A stretch of DNA of 64,000 nt from Desulfobacter latus (GCF_013389365.1 NZ_JACADJ010000008.1:32598-96597); one strand, 5' to 3'. Shown: positions 17,348 through 27,010, counted from the first letter of the stretch. The notes: a model not told the origin generated them from the sequence alone. Program-made: numbers and translations.

Positions 17348-17671
17348 TTGAGTGTATTTGTTCTGGATACAAACAAAAAGCCGCAGAAATGGAGTTGGTT
17401 CGGTTTGACATGCAGAAGATACAGAATCCCGAAATGTCCGGTGTCGCGTATCAGCAGGGGGAACTCATGGGGTATGAGGTACGGGAATACCTTCTGGAGA
17501 AGTGGGACAGAACGTGTGCCTACTGCAGCAAACTCAATTGAAAAAAAAAGTCAGCTGTCAGAAAAAGCGGATCGTTTAACATTAAAACGGTGGACAAAAC
17601 AGTACAGGGCATTAGCTGGAAATACTGCAGGCTGCTTCACGCATCTGACGGCTATTCCTACAATACGACGT
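17348..17671 (+). pseudogene. iscB: iscB remnant (RuvC/HNH omega-RNA-guided nuclease)
   Basis: Three pieces of one IscB survive. The N-terminus begins at a TTG at 17348 (SVFVLDTNKKP). After a large deletion and frame change comes the pre-HNH region, running through MELVRFDMQKIQNPEMSGV, GYEVREYLLEKW and the zinc/HNH cysteines CAYC, ending at a stop at 17541. Then, in the same frame as the second piece, the C-terminal block TVQGISWKYCRLLHASDGYS ends near 17671. Most RuvC motifs and the HNH histidine are absent, so no active nuclease can be made. Its RNA and both element ends are better preserved than the protein. Confidence 0.85.
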
Positions 17672-17766
17672 GCTAAGGTCGGGTGCCTGGGCTACTATCT
17701 TAATTATAAGGAGGACGGAAATTCCTCCCCTGAGCTAAAGACTCAGGGGTTTCCTTGCCGCATTTT

Positions 17767-20349
17767 ATGAAACTTGAAGAACATGTAAAGCACACCGAAG
17801 AACTTTTTGGTATACCAGGACGGGATATACACCAATGGCTTGATGGCTTTTTTGATACACGCTCATTTGAAAGACTGCTTGCAGGGCAAAGCCCGGCTAA
17901 TTATGACCCGTATTCCCATAGAAAATTTCGTCATTGCGTTGAGGGGTTGGAGGAAGCTTATGAAAAATTTGAGGGCAAATATTCTCGTGAAGAGATCAAA
18001 AATGTATTTGAAACACATGTAAAAGATGACTACAGGGGTTACCTGCCCAAAAGAGAAGACTTTGAAAACGGTACGTTCACAGAACAATATCACGATGCCG
18101 CAGAAACTGAAGATAAAAAAATATTGAGTTTTGAAGAACTTACCGATTATTTCCAAGGCGAATCCTACAATTACCAAAAAGAAAAAAGCCAAAAATTTTT
18201 TGATAGTTTCGGCAGTCGGATTGTGTTGCCGACTATATTGGCGATAATACTCTTCATCTGTTATATATTTTATTATGTAGTGCCTCTCTTTGAAAATAAC
18301 ATGCTAAACCAGAAAAAGCTGATGGTAAAGGAGTTGACGGAAACAGCCGCAAGCGTGATTGCACACTATCAAATATTAGAAGAAAAGGGGGTGCTTAGCC
18401 CTGACGAAGCTAGACAGCGTACGATCGATGAAATAAAAATGATGCGCTACGGCAGCCAGAATAAAAATTACTTTTTTGTCATTGATATGACCCCTAAAAT
18501 GATACTGCATCCCTATCGTCCGGAGTTGACAGGCAAAGATTTAAGCAACTATACAGATGAAGAAAATAAAAGCGGCAAAAAACTGTTCGTTGAATTCGTT
18601 CGCATTGTAGAATCCAATGGAGAGGGATATTTAAGATATCATTGGCAATGGAAAGATAACCCGGACAAAACGGCGGAGAAACTATCATATGTAAAAGGAA
18701 TCCCCCAAAGAGGCTGGATTGTTGGTACGGGTATATATATCAATGATATTGCAGAAGAAAAAGAGTCTTTACAGCTGCATATTTTCCAAATCGTCGGTGT
18801 TACGGTTGACGGGCTATTTATGCTGTTGGCCTATTTTCTTTTACAAAGCAGACGCATTGAAAATGACCGTAAAAAGGCTGAAGAAGGTTTAAAAGAAGTT
18901 AAAGACCGCTATCGGGCGCTGGTCGCATCTTCAAATGAAGGCTTCCTTCTGAGTGTAGACGGCAGAATTATATATTCAAACTTCAAGTTGCAACAAATGT
19001 TAGGATATAGTGATCGAGAGCTTCATCAAACAGATTTCTGGAATATTATATTTCCTGATGTGGAAAATAACAGCAGGTTAAGAGAGCACTTGGGCAATGT
19101 ATTCAAAAACGAATCTGACTCCGGAGAATTTGAAGCTGTCGCGGCTGATTCTGTTGGAAATTTTATTGATGTTATTGTTACAACATCTCGTATCTTTTTA
19201 TCTGAAAAACACGGGCATGTTATTTCTCTACGTCCTATTTCTCGTAAAAGCCATATTGGGGTTGGAACCGCCACAAGTATTCCGACTGACTATAAACCAA
19301 TTCATGCTTTTCTTATCAAAGAGATCAGGGAGAGTAATAGAATTGGGCATGTTGTCCAAAATATGAATAAACTGCCGGCAATTATTCGAGAAATGGTTGA
19401 TACAGGAGCTAAACCGAAAGCGTTGTGTATGGTGATCGGTACGACTTATGATGAAGTTATTGTTCGTTGTATCGAGTTGTCAATCAATGAAATCGGTCAA
19501 CCACCGGTTGATTTTGCATTCCTTTCCCTTGGCAGCAATGCAAGGCATGAGATGACCATGTTCTCAGACCAGGATAATGCAATAATTTTTGAAGATACCA
19601 CACAAACAGCTTCGGATAAGATAAGGGCATATTTCTTGAAACTTGGAGATAAGGTTTGTAACAAACTCAATGCTTCCGGGTATCATTTCTGCCCGGGGGG
19701 CATTATGGCGTTACATCCTAAATGGTGTCTTTCTGAAAAAGAATGGCATAAAAAACTGGAACATATAATGAACGCCCCAACGCCTGACGGGTTTCTTGAA
19801 TTCAACATATTCTTCGATTTGAAATGTACTTATGGCGATATTGATTTAGCAAACTCAATACATTCACAAGTTCAATTATTAATGCAGCAGCACCCTCTAT
19901 TTATCACTTATTACGCGAGAAATGCGTTGATATATAAAGCACCGCTTAATGTTTTTGGCGGGTTAAAAACTGAACGACAAGATGGCGCAAGAACGTTGAA
20001 TCTTAAAGAGGCACTGCGTCCTATTGAGATTTTCTCAAGAATTTATGCCTTAAAGCATGGAATTAATAATGCAAATACGATTAAAAGACTGAAAGAGATT
20101 CGAGAAAAGGAAGAAATATCTGAAGAATTCTACAAAGAAACTGTCTATATATTTTATAAAATATGGGAATTAAGATTTTTCAATCAGATTATTAAACATT
20201 CCGGCTTGCACAAAGTGAATGATGATTTAAACATTGAAGAACTCAATAATTTAGAAGTTGAACATCTAAAGCAAGTTATTTCCAGACTCTCAATGCTTAG
20301 AAAAAAAATCCGTCTTGATTTTTCCGAAAGCGTTTCGATAGAGAGATGA
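17767..20349 (+). CDS. Membrane sensor nucleotidyltransferase: novel N-domain-Cache-PAS-DUF294
   Basis: Predicted 860 residues. A cytoplasmic N-terminal domain (about 1-110) carries IHQWLD, HRKFRH and VKDDYRG, absent from its neighbours. Then come TM1 (about 150-172), a single Cache domain (YFFVIDMTPKMILHPYRPEL; GWIVGTGIYINDI), TM2, PAS (about 380-480) and a DUF294 nucleotidyltransferase with no CBS pair. The active-site motif is altered: GSNARHEMTMFSDQDNA (near residue 588) instead of GSEGRxEQT---DQDNA; GS and DQD remain. The ATG at 17767 lacks a clear ribosome site and lies 12 bp after the right end of the decayed IscB element, which may have replaced its native leader. It converges on the next sensor gene with a 17-bp gap. 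Confidence 0.8.
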   Translation: MKLEEHVKHTEELFGIPGRDIHQWLDGFFDTRSFERLLAGQSPANYDPYSHRKFRHCVEGLEEAYEKFEGKYSREEIKNVFETHVKDDYRGYLPKREDFENGTFTEQYHDAAETEDKKILSFEELTDYFQGESYNYQKEKSQKFFDSFGSRIVLPTILAIILFICYIFYYVVPLFENNMLNQKKLMVKELTETAASVIAHYQILEEKGVLSPDEARQRTIDEIKMMRYGSQNKNYFFVIDMTPKMILHPYRPELTGKDLSNYTDEENKSGKKLFVEFVRIVESNGEGYLRYHWQWKDNPDKTAEKLSYVKGIPQRGWIVGTGIYINDIAEEKESLQLHIFQIVGVTVDGLFMLLAYFLLQSRRIENDRKKAEEGLKEVKDRYRALVASSNEGFLLSVDGRIIYSNFKLQQMLGYSDRELHQTDFWNIIFPDVENNSRLREHLGNVFKNESDSGEFEAVAADSVGNFIDVIVTTSRIFLSEKHGHVISLRPISRKSHIGVGTATSIPTDYKPIHAFLIKEIRESNRIGHVVQNMNKLPAIIREMVDTGAKPKALCMVIGTTYDEVIVRCIELSINEIGQPPVDFAFLSLGSNARHEMTMFSDQDNAIIFEDTTQTASDKIRAYFLKLGDKVCNKLNASGYHFCPGGIMALHPKWCLSEKEWHKKLEHIMNAPTPDGFLEFNIFFDLKCTYGDIDLANSIHSQVQLLMQQHPLFITYYARNALIYKAPLNVFGGLKTERQDGARTLNLKEALRPIEIFSRIYALKHGINNANTIKRLKEIREKEEISEEFYKETVYIFYKIWELRFFNQIIKHSGLHKVNDDLNIEELNNLEVEHLKQVISRLSMLRKKIRLDFSESVSIER

Positions 20350-20366
20350 TCCCCCCTTAACAAAGT

Positions 20367-22859
20367 CTACCTCCCTTTAAATTCCAAATTCAATTTTGTT
20401 TGCATTTCAGAAATTAACGAATACACTTTCTTTAAAGTCGATTTTTCAATCTCGGTTAAATTTTTAATATTGATCGTATTATCAGGCTTTCTGAATTCTT
20501 TTAATGCATTGGTTTGGGTACCGAAACGCAATACCATTAAAAAATTGTATGCTTGTTTCAATTCCTCATACATGGATTTTTGAATCACGTTTTCATTTAA
20601 TAATTGTTCCAGTCGCTGCAACGTATTGGTTTCAGATAATTTATGTTGCAGTGCAAAAACCTTAATAAACGTAATAACCGGAAGAAGTATTTTTTTAATA
20701 TCGAATGTTTCGTTATCACCACTGGCAATATTTCCAAAAATGTTTAACGGAGACCTGTACTGAATAACCGTTTGGGCAAGGTGATAAACAAAAACGGCTT
20801 TTTTATCAATAAGCAAGTTTATATGTTTTCTTAGTTCGTCTGTGAAAAAATTATCGCCGTAAATACACCTGAAATCAAAAAAAACGCTGGTGTCTATTAT
20901 GTTTTGGGGTTCAGGGGTATTAATCCAGCTTGTAAATTGCTTTTTCCAATCCGATAAGGTTAACGTGTACTTTGGATTTTTAGCCATGATGTTACCTATA
21001 CATAATTCATATCCAACATGGGCCAGGTGATTGTTTACAGTTTCAGCAAATTTCAAGAAGTAGTTTTTAATTTTTGGGACATTATTTTTCCCCACATCTT
21101 CAAAAATAATGGCATTGTCCTGGTCGGTGGCAATGGTTTGTTCTTTTCTTCCTTCACTGCCCAATGCAACAAAAGCAAATCTGCATGGCGGTTCTCCGTG
21201 GTCTTCCAAAGCAAACGTTATTATACGATTTGTCATTGCATCGGATACTGATGTAATAATATGGGTTATTAATTCAGTTTTATTACCACTTTCCAATAAT
21301 GCATTAACAAGAACCGGTATCTTGTCATAGATCTTTTTAAGTTCATTAACATCTTCGGCATATTCAATTTCCCTGAGCATGTAGCTTAATGAATTATGCT
21401 GGATTTCAAGTATATCTTCATTGCTGAGGACACCGATAATTTCATTTTTATCGTTTTTTACAGCCAGGTGGCTGATATTTTGTTTCCTGAATTCCAAAAC
21501 AACCTGGTAAAGTAAGGCAGTATTTGAAATACAAATAATTGGAGCGGTCATCACATCTACAAGCAGGGAGTTCCCATCTTTATTTTTTGCCAACACTCTT
21601 TTACGCAGATCACTATCGTTAACAACGCCAAGCATTTTATCATTATCGGCAATAAAAATGAGGTTCATCTTTTTCCGGTCCATTAATGAGGCAGCTTCAG
21701 CCACAGTTGTTTGCAGGTTGCTTTTTACAATCGGTTTTACAAATTGAGAAATTGGCTGGTTCATTAATATCAGCGAGCTTTGGAGTTCGCTGCTTAAGTT
21801 CTGGACGATTTTTTCTGTTTGTTTTTTTCGTGATATATCTTTTGTGACCACAACATATGCTTCCTGTTCTTCAAAAAAAATCCTTGTTACCGAGATCACA
21901 ACATCATGAAATACAAGTTCACCTTGTTTTATCTGAGTTTCAATAGAAATAGATTTGTTGGTTTTTTCGCAAGACCATAAAACTTCGTCCCAGCTGATGC
22001 TGAAAATGTCTTCAAATTTAGACGCAACAAGTTCTTTATGTGTTTTTCCGGTTAGCTGTTCAAACATGTGATTGGAAAAAATGATCCTGCTGTCTTTGAT
22101 CATAATTGTTCCTTCGGATGAAGCTTCGACCAGTGTTTTGTATTTTTGCCTTGATTGTAACAGGTCCTCTTCGGCCTTTTTTCGACTGATTTCAATTTTA
22201 AGGCTTTGCCTGATTATAAAAGCAAGGATAAGCATAATTATAGCTGATATTAATAGTGAAATCCTTGTTAACCTTGCTTTTAAAGCACCTATTTCAGCTT
22301 GTACATCATCCAGATAAATACCGGTTCCGATGATCCATCCCCAGTTTTTAAATCCTTTTACGTATGATAATTTTGGAACAATTTGAGTAGAATCGTCTTT
22401 CCATTGCCACATGTAGTTGATAAACCCTTCGTCCTTTGTTCTTACGACTTTGACTGCTTCAATAAACAACCGAACCCCTTGGGGATCTTTATAGTCATCC
22501 AGCATTGAATTATTCAGTTCGGGACGATAGGGATGCATAATCATTACTGGTTTCATATCAGTAATCCAGAAATAATCTTTTCCCTCGGCACCATACCGCA
22601 TGTTTCCAATTTTTTTTGCAGCAAGACGTTGTGCTTCCTCAATCGTAATTAAAGCGTTCTTATATTCATCGTCATATTCTTTTATTAAACTCCATGCAGT
22701 GTTGGTCAGCTCCCTGATCATTTCCTTTTTTTTATTCATCATATTTTTTTCAAATGATGGGATGAGAATCAAATACATCGAAATGATAAAAAGCGAAATG
22801 GTAAGTATCGACGGGACGATAATAGAGAAAAAGAATTTTCTTATGATTTTATTTGACAT
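20367..22859 (-). CDS. Membrane sensor nucleotidyltransferase: Cache-PAS-CBS-CBS-DUF294
   Basis: An 830-residue protein with the same order as the gene at 11730: TM1 (about 10-32), single Cache (YFWITDMKPVMIMHPYRPEL; GWIIGTGIYLDDV), TM2 (about 195-215), PAS, CBS pair (about 370-490) and DUF294 nucleotidyltransferase with intact GSEGRKEQTIATDQDNA near residue 565. Predicted to turn a periplasmic ligand signal into nucleotidylation of a protein or small molecule; no target is known. It is convergent with the preceding sensor and divergent from the CBS-DUF294 gene at 23210, with an inverted-repeat structure between them. The ATG at 22859 has only a weak GAAGA ribosome site. Confidence 0.87.
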   Translation of the reverse strand: MSNKIIRKFFFSIIVPSILTISLFIISMYLILIPSFEKNMMNKKKEMIRELTNTAWSLIKEYDDEYKNALITIEEAQRLAAKKIGNMRYGAEGKDYFWITDMKPVMIMHPYRPELNNSMLDDYKDPQGVRLFIEAVKVVRTKDEGFINYMWQWKDDSTQIVPKLSYVKGFKNWGWIIGTGIYLDDVQAEIGALKARLTRISLLISAIIMLILAFIIRQSLKIEISRKKAEEDLLQSRQKYKTLVEASSEGTIMIKDSRIIFSNHMFEQLTGKTHKELVASKFEDIFSISWDEVLWSCEKTNKSISIETQIKQGELVFHDVVISVTRIFFEEQEAYVVVTKDISRKKQTEKIVQNLSSELQSSLILMNQPISQFVKPIVKSNLQTTVAEAASLMDRKKMNLIFIADNDKMLGVVNDSDLRKRVLAKNKDGNSLLVDVMTAPIICISNTALLYQVVLEFRKQNISHLAVKNDKNEIIGVLSNEDILEIQHNSLSYMLREIEYAEDVNELKKIYDKIPVLVNALLESGNKTELITHIITSVSDAMTNRIITFALEDHGEPPCRFAFVALGSEGRKEQTIATDQDNAIIFEDVGKNNVPKIKNYFLKFAETVNNHLAHVGYELCIGNIMAKNPKYTLTLSDWKKQFTSWINTPEPQNIIDTSVFFDFRCIYGDNFFTDELRKHINLLIDKKAVFVYHLAQTVIQYRSPLNIFGNIASGDNETFDIKKILLPVITFIKVFALQHKLSETNTLQRLEQLLNENVIQKSMYEELKQAYNFLMVLRFGTQTNALKEFRKPDNTINIKNLTEIEKSTLKKVYSLISEMQTKLNLEFKGR

Positions 22860-23046
22860 AGCGTGTTTATTCTTCAGTTAAAGGTTAAAATCCCGCAATT
22901 CGATTGCAGATATTTTAAGTTTCCATATATTTAAGGACTCAGAAAAGAATAAATTTCCTTGTAATTTTTAAAACTATATATTTTACATACCATAGAGGTT
23001 TATTTAAGGAAAGGATAGAAATTTCCTTTTTTAATGTGCTATTTTT

Positions 23047-23153
23047 GGCATCCTTCATATCACCCCCAAAGTACTTTACACTTTTTTGGGGAATGATTGC
23101 TAAAAAATAGGGTGCTTGCTCCAAAAAGTGTAAACTGGTAAATGAAGGATGCC
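23047..23153. repeat. Nested inverted repeats between divergent sensor genes
   Basis: Outer arms GGCATCCTTCAT (23047-23058) and ATGAAGGATGCC (23142-23153) are perfect. Inner arms TTTACACTTTTTTGG (from 23075) and CCAAAAAGTGTAAA (23121-23134) pair with one bulge. The structure could extrude as a cruciform, act as an operator or be a small MITE. It lies in the divergent promoter region of the genes at 20367 and 23210. Confidence 0.75.
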
Positions 23154-23209
23154 CTATTTTTTAATCTGATCAAGACTTTTAATAATATTTTTTTAAAGGA
23201 CAAAAAAGA

Positions 23210-24694
23210 ATGCTTGATAAAACATATTCAAATCTAATTGCAGAAAAAAGAAGTGATAAAGAACAGTCTCTACAGTTTTTTAGTAATTCCATATCAAGCG
23301 TGATAAGACGAAACGTACTTTTCTGCAGTGCAACCAATTCTATAAAAGATGCTGCAATTCTGATGAAACAGCACAGATGCGGTTCTATTCTAATAAAACA
23401 GGAAGGCAGATTTATAGGTATAACGACAGATCAGGATTTTAGAAATAAAGTTGTGGCTGGTGAATTAAAAATTTCAAATCCTATTTCTGATATAATGTCT
23501 TCTCCTTTAATAAGCATACAAGAGCATTCAAGTATATTTGAAGCATTCATAAAAATATTGAAAGCAGGCGTAAAACATTTAGCCGTAGTAAATAATGAGA
23601 ATGATGCAATAGGCGTAATTTCAAATAGCGATTTGATAAATGCGCAAGGCAAACTGCCCTTTTTATTTATCAAAGAAATAAATAAGGCGGTATCTTATAA
23701 AGAAATATCAAAGAAACAAAAACAGCTTCCCCAAAGCATATCGACCTTAATAAATGAAGGTGCAAAAGCTCAGAATATAAATAACTTTGTTACTGCAATA
23801 ACAGATGCGATTTTAGAAAAGCTGATAAATTTTGCGATAGCCGAAATTGGCCCACCTCCGGTCAAGTTTGCTTTTATGGTTATGGGAAGCGAAGGGAGAA
23901 AAGAACAGACGCTTAAAACAGATCAGGATAATGCTATTATTTTTGAGGATGTAAATGAGGCGGAACCGGCATCTGTAAATGCATATTTTTTAACGTTAGG
24001 CGAACATGTATGTAATATGCTTGATAAAACAGGATATGACTTTTGTAAAGGTGATATAATGGCAAAAAATCCAAAATGGTGTCAACCTGTTTCTGTATGG
24101 AAAAAGTATTTTAAAGAATGGATTTATAACGCAAGTCCTGAGGCGCTTCTCCAGATAAGCATTTTTTTTGATTTTCGACTTGGATATGGGGATAGTCGTT
24201 TAGTAAATGAGCTTAGAGAATACCTTTTTGATATTTTGGGCAATGGGAAAGGGTTCTTCAAATATATGGCTGCAAATACAACTCACTTTAGATTGCCCAT
24301 AGGATTTTTTGGTAATTTTATTGTTGAATCTAAAGGTAAATATAAAAATACGTTTGATATTAAAAAACCGATGATGCTTGTGGTGGATTTTGCAAGAATA
24401 TATGCGCTTCAAAATAAAATATCTGCTACAAATACCATGGAAAGATTAGCGTTGTTATATAAAAAAAATGTTATCAGCGAATCCGATTATAATGATATAA
24501 GCCATTCTTATAGCTATATGATGAATTTAAGATTTATAAATCAAATAGATGCAATCCTCAATAAAGGTGGAGAACCTAATAATAATATTAATCCTAAAAA
24601 GCTGTCAAGAATAGAGCAGCAGATATTAAAAGAAATATTTAAAAAAATAGAAACAAGGACAAAACTTCAACAGGATTTTTTTGGCGTAATATGA
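23210..24694 (+). CDS. Soluble CBS-pair DUF294 nucleotidyltransferase
   Basis: A 494-residue cytoplasmic protein. A CBS pair (about 30-150; GITTDQDFRNKV, VNNENDAIGVISNSDL) is followed by a DUF294 GlnD-like domain with intact GSEGRKEQTLKTDQDNA near 225 and GDIMAKNPKWC, then the DUF294 C-terminal domain. It lacks the Cache and PAS parts of its neighbours. In other proteobacteria such proteins are commonly found with a DnaQ-like exonuclease next to acetate-type SSS symporters; here the exonuclease gene converges on it with a 62-bp gap. A probable ribosome site AAAGGA lies 10 bp before the ATG. The region is markedly AT-rich compared with the housekeeping half of the window. Confidence 0.88.
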   Translation: MLDKTYSNLIAEKRSDKEQSLQFFSNSISSVIRRNVLFCSATNSIKDAAILMKQHRCGSILIKQEGRFIGITTDQDFRNKVVAGELKISNPISDIMSSPLISIQEHSSIFEAFIKILKAGVKHLAVVNNENDAIGVISNSDLINAQGKLPFLFIKEINKAVSYKEISKKQKQLPQSISTLINEGAKAQNINNFVTAITDAILEKLINFAIAEIGPPPVKFAFMVMGSEGRKEQTLKTDQDNAIIFEDVNEAEPASVNAYFLTLGEHVCNMLDKTGYDFCKGDIMAKNPKWCQPVSVWKKYFKEWIYNASPEALLQISIFFDFRLGYGDSRLVNELREYLFDILGNGKGFFKYMAANTTHFRLPIGFFGNFIVESKGKYKNTFDIKKPMMLVVDFARIYALQNKISATNTMERLALLYKKNVISESDYNDISHSYSYMMNLRFINQIDAILNKGGEPNNNINPKKLSRIEQQILKEIFKKIETRTKLQQDFFGVI

Positions 24695-24756
24695 TTGGAA
24701 AATTTTTCGTTTTTTGCCAAGCGTCAAATTAAAGTCACTATTTTTTTTCCGCATCC

Positions 24757-26802
24757 CTAATATTTCAGTTTTGAGTATAAAGTGTTTTTGGAGGCCTTGA
24801 GCGCGTCATTTAACGTGTGAATACCTTTTTTCGATAGAAGCGGAATAAGCTTAAGAAAAATCTCGGCCGTTGCCGAGGCATCCCCCATAGCCGTGTGGCG
24901 TCCCACAATATCGACGCCGGCAAAGCTTGCGATAGCCGCCATATTATGTCTTTCGTGCATAGGATAAACGATTAAGGCAAGCAGGAGGGTATCTAAAACC
25001 GGGTTATCAAATTTTATTCCGGTTTCAACCGCTTTCATAGAAAACATCTTCATATCAAATGCCGCATTATGCGCCACCAAAACCGTATCTTCGGAAAATC
25101 TATAAAAAAGCGGCAGAATTTCTTTTATATCCGGCTTTCCCTTAACCATCTCATCATTTATACCGTGAAATTTTTCAGATTCAAGCGGAATATTCATTTT
25201 GGGGTCTATAATCTGGTCGAATTTTTCTCCACATAAAATCCTGCCGTTTACGACTCTGACCGCGCCTATGGAAATTATCTCGTCATTTCCGGTATCCAGA
25301 CCGGTCGTTTCCGTATCGAAAACCGTATAAACGATATCTTTTAAACGCATTTGATTGAATTTGGAATCGATTTTCCGTTTTTTAAAAAGATCGAAATCGA
25401 AAAAATCCGGCCGATCGTACGAATCTCTTGAAATCACTATGTTGCGCACGTCCTCCGGCTCTTTCATCTCTGCAAGCGGTATCAGAATTTTTATCCTTTG
25501 TTCACTTTTTTCATTAGAACTTAAATGGATTTGCGCCTCATGATATTTCAAAAAATCTTTCAGCGTTAGAGAAAGATTGTCATCTTTAAAAATATCCAAA
25601 TTTTTTTCAGCATCCGGAATATGAAAACAAATCGCCAGAAACGGTTCCTCTTTAAAAAGCGTGCATTTAAACGTTGTTTTTAACGTCTTATTTTTCAAAA
25701 TGGTCAGAATAGATAAAAACGCATAAATAAAAGAGTATGTTTCGATCCTTATCCAGTTTATATGAGCTGGGAACTCAGGCATTAAAGATATGTTAAGTTT
25801 TTCTCGGGCTTTTTTCCGGACAGTCGTTATTATGTCTCTGTCTGAAACTACCAGAAACGGCAAGCGCTCTTTTATCTTTTCGATATAATCTTTTTCGAAA
25901 TTTTTTAAATTTTCTTCTATGAAGGCGATCTCCGGCGTTTGCAGGTTCTCTTTTTTTATCTTATCAGAACAAGAAAAAATTTCGTTTGCAGTGCATTTGA
26001 AAATGTTGTCGATTTTCGCGTAAAGCTCAAAGTCTTTTCCTATGTTATAAAAAACAACGATAAATCCGGCAAAATTGTCACGCTGATCCGTTATCGGCGA
26101 GATATCTGCCTGTATCAAAACATTCCCGGGGCTTAAGGTTATGAAAGAAGAAGATGCCGCTGCATGCTTTTTACACTTTTTCACGTTTATTTCATAAAGC
26201 GCATTCATTATTATATCTTTATCGATAATATCGAAAATAGATCTGCCGATTCCAATAATATGGTTTTGAGCCTCTATGATTTTGGCTTTTTTGTTAAAAA
26301 GATTTATCTTTCCTTCTATGTTGCAGGCGATTATCCCTTGCGGAAGCTCGTCGAAAAGTGATGCGAGCATATTCTTCTCTATTTCGAGCTCGGCTCTTTT
26401 TCTGTTTATCTCTTCTTGTGTATTTTTCTGCAGCGTTTCGTAATGATCCGCAAAGAGATTTATGGCTTTGGCGATAGTTAAAATCTCTTTGCCGCCGTCA
26501 ATATTTATCCGGTGGGAAGAATTAACTTTCAAAATTACGGAGATTTCATCAGGAATTTTTGTCAAAGGAATAAAAAAATTATTCAAAACGACGTGAATCA
26601 TGTAAGCGACGATCTCAAAAAATAAAAAGAAACTGATAAAAAAGTAGACAGCGTTTTGTTTTATTATTTCAAATAAAAAATCCTGGTTCATGGGGGTGAG
26701 CCTGCCCCAGAAAATCGCCATCATAGCAAAAAAGAAAATAAATGTGAGCAGAACTGAGATTCCTGTAAACCATAAAAATTTGTTTTTTTTCTTTAACGGC
26801 AT
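24757..26802 (-). CDS. Membrane-anchored PAS protein with DnaQ-like 3'-5' exonuclease
   Basis: A 681-residue protein. Two TM helices (about 11-32 and 47-72), a HAMP-like linker, PAS (about 140-260) and a middle region resembling a degenerate histidine-kinase dimer/ATPase section are followed by a DEDDh exonuclease (about 487-665). Exonuclease residues are visible: DTETTGLD (near 494), HNAAFDMKMF and GRHTAMGDASAT. Proteins of this kind accompany CBS-DUF294 nucleotidyltransferases near SSS symporters, so it could degrade or process the nucleotide product of its partners; that is inference. DNA proofreading alone would not need membrane and PAS parts. No clear ribosome site precedes the ATG. Confidence 0.85.
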   Translation of the reverse strand: MPLKKKNKFLWFTGISVLLTFIFFFAMMAIFWGRLTPMNQDFLFEIIKQNAVYFFISFFLFFEIVAYMIHVVLNNFFIPLTKIPDEISVILKVNSSHRINIDGGKEILTIAKAINLFADHYETLQKNTQEEINRKRAELEIEKNMLASLFDELPQGIIACNIEGKINLFNKKAKIIEAQNHIIGIGRSIFDIIDKDIIMNALYEINVKKCKKHAAASSSFITLSPGNVLIQADISPITDQRDNFAGFIVVFYNIGKDFELYAKIDNIFKCTANEIFSCSDKIKKENLQTPEIAFIEENLKNFEKDYIEKIKERLPFLVVSDRDIITTVRKKAREKLNISLMPEFPAHINWIRIETYSFIYAFLSILTILKNKTLKTTFKCTLFKEEPFLAICFHIPDAEKNLDIFKDDNLSLTLKDFLKYHEAQIHLSSNEKSEQRIKILIPLAEMKEPEDVRNIVISRDSYDRPDFFDFDLFKKRKIDSKFNQMRLKDIVYTVFDTETTGLDTGNDEIISIGAVRVVNGRILCGEKFDQIIDPKMNIPLESEKFHGINDEMVKGKPDIKEILPLFYRFSEDTVLVAHNAAFDMKMFSMKAVETGIKFDNPVLDTLLLALIVYPMHERHNMAAIASFAGVDIVGRHTAMGDASATAEIFLKLIPLLSKKGIHTLNDALKASKNTLYSKLKY

Positions 26803-27010
26803 TTGTTGTATTCACATCTATGACGTTTAAAAACGCGCCATCTTGAGGGAAACGTACTCTGAAACTTGATGATCAAATTTTCATCAATTTGCCCAACTTG
26901 AGAAATACAGGAAATATATGGCGCAAATAAGCAGTTTATCAACGCTTAATAAACGCTGATAAAGGCATCAAAAATAAAGGATTGAAATTTTTGGGTTAAA
27001 AAAATCGAAC

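Larger units (their letters stand above)
17105..17755 (+). mobile_element. Decayed IscB (IS200/IS605-type) element
   Basis: Left to right: a subterminal hairpin CCCCTCGG-CTAAAGA-CCGAGGGG, HEARO/omega RNA, a gutted iscB, and a right-end hairpin CCCCTGAG-CTAAAGA-CTCAGGGG (17727-17749). The two end hairpins share the CTAAAGA loop typical of these elements. No Y1 transposase is present. The right end lies about 12 bp before the start codon of the next sensor gene. Outer limits are estimated. Confidence 0.8.

Noticed and set aside
22939..23124. 61-codon minus-strand frame between sensor genes
   Set aside because: It lies across the nested inverted repeats, with no ribosome site and no recognisable domain.
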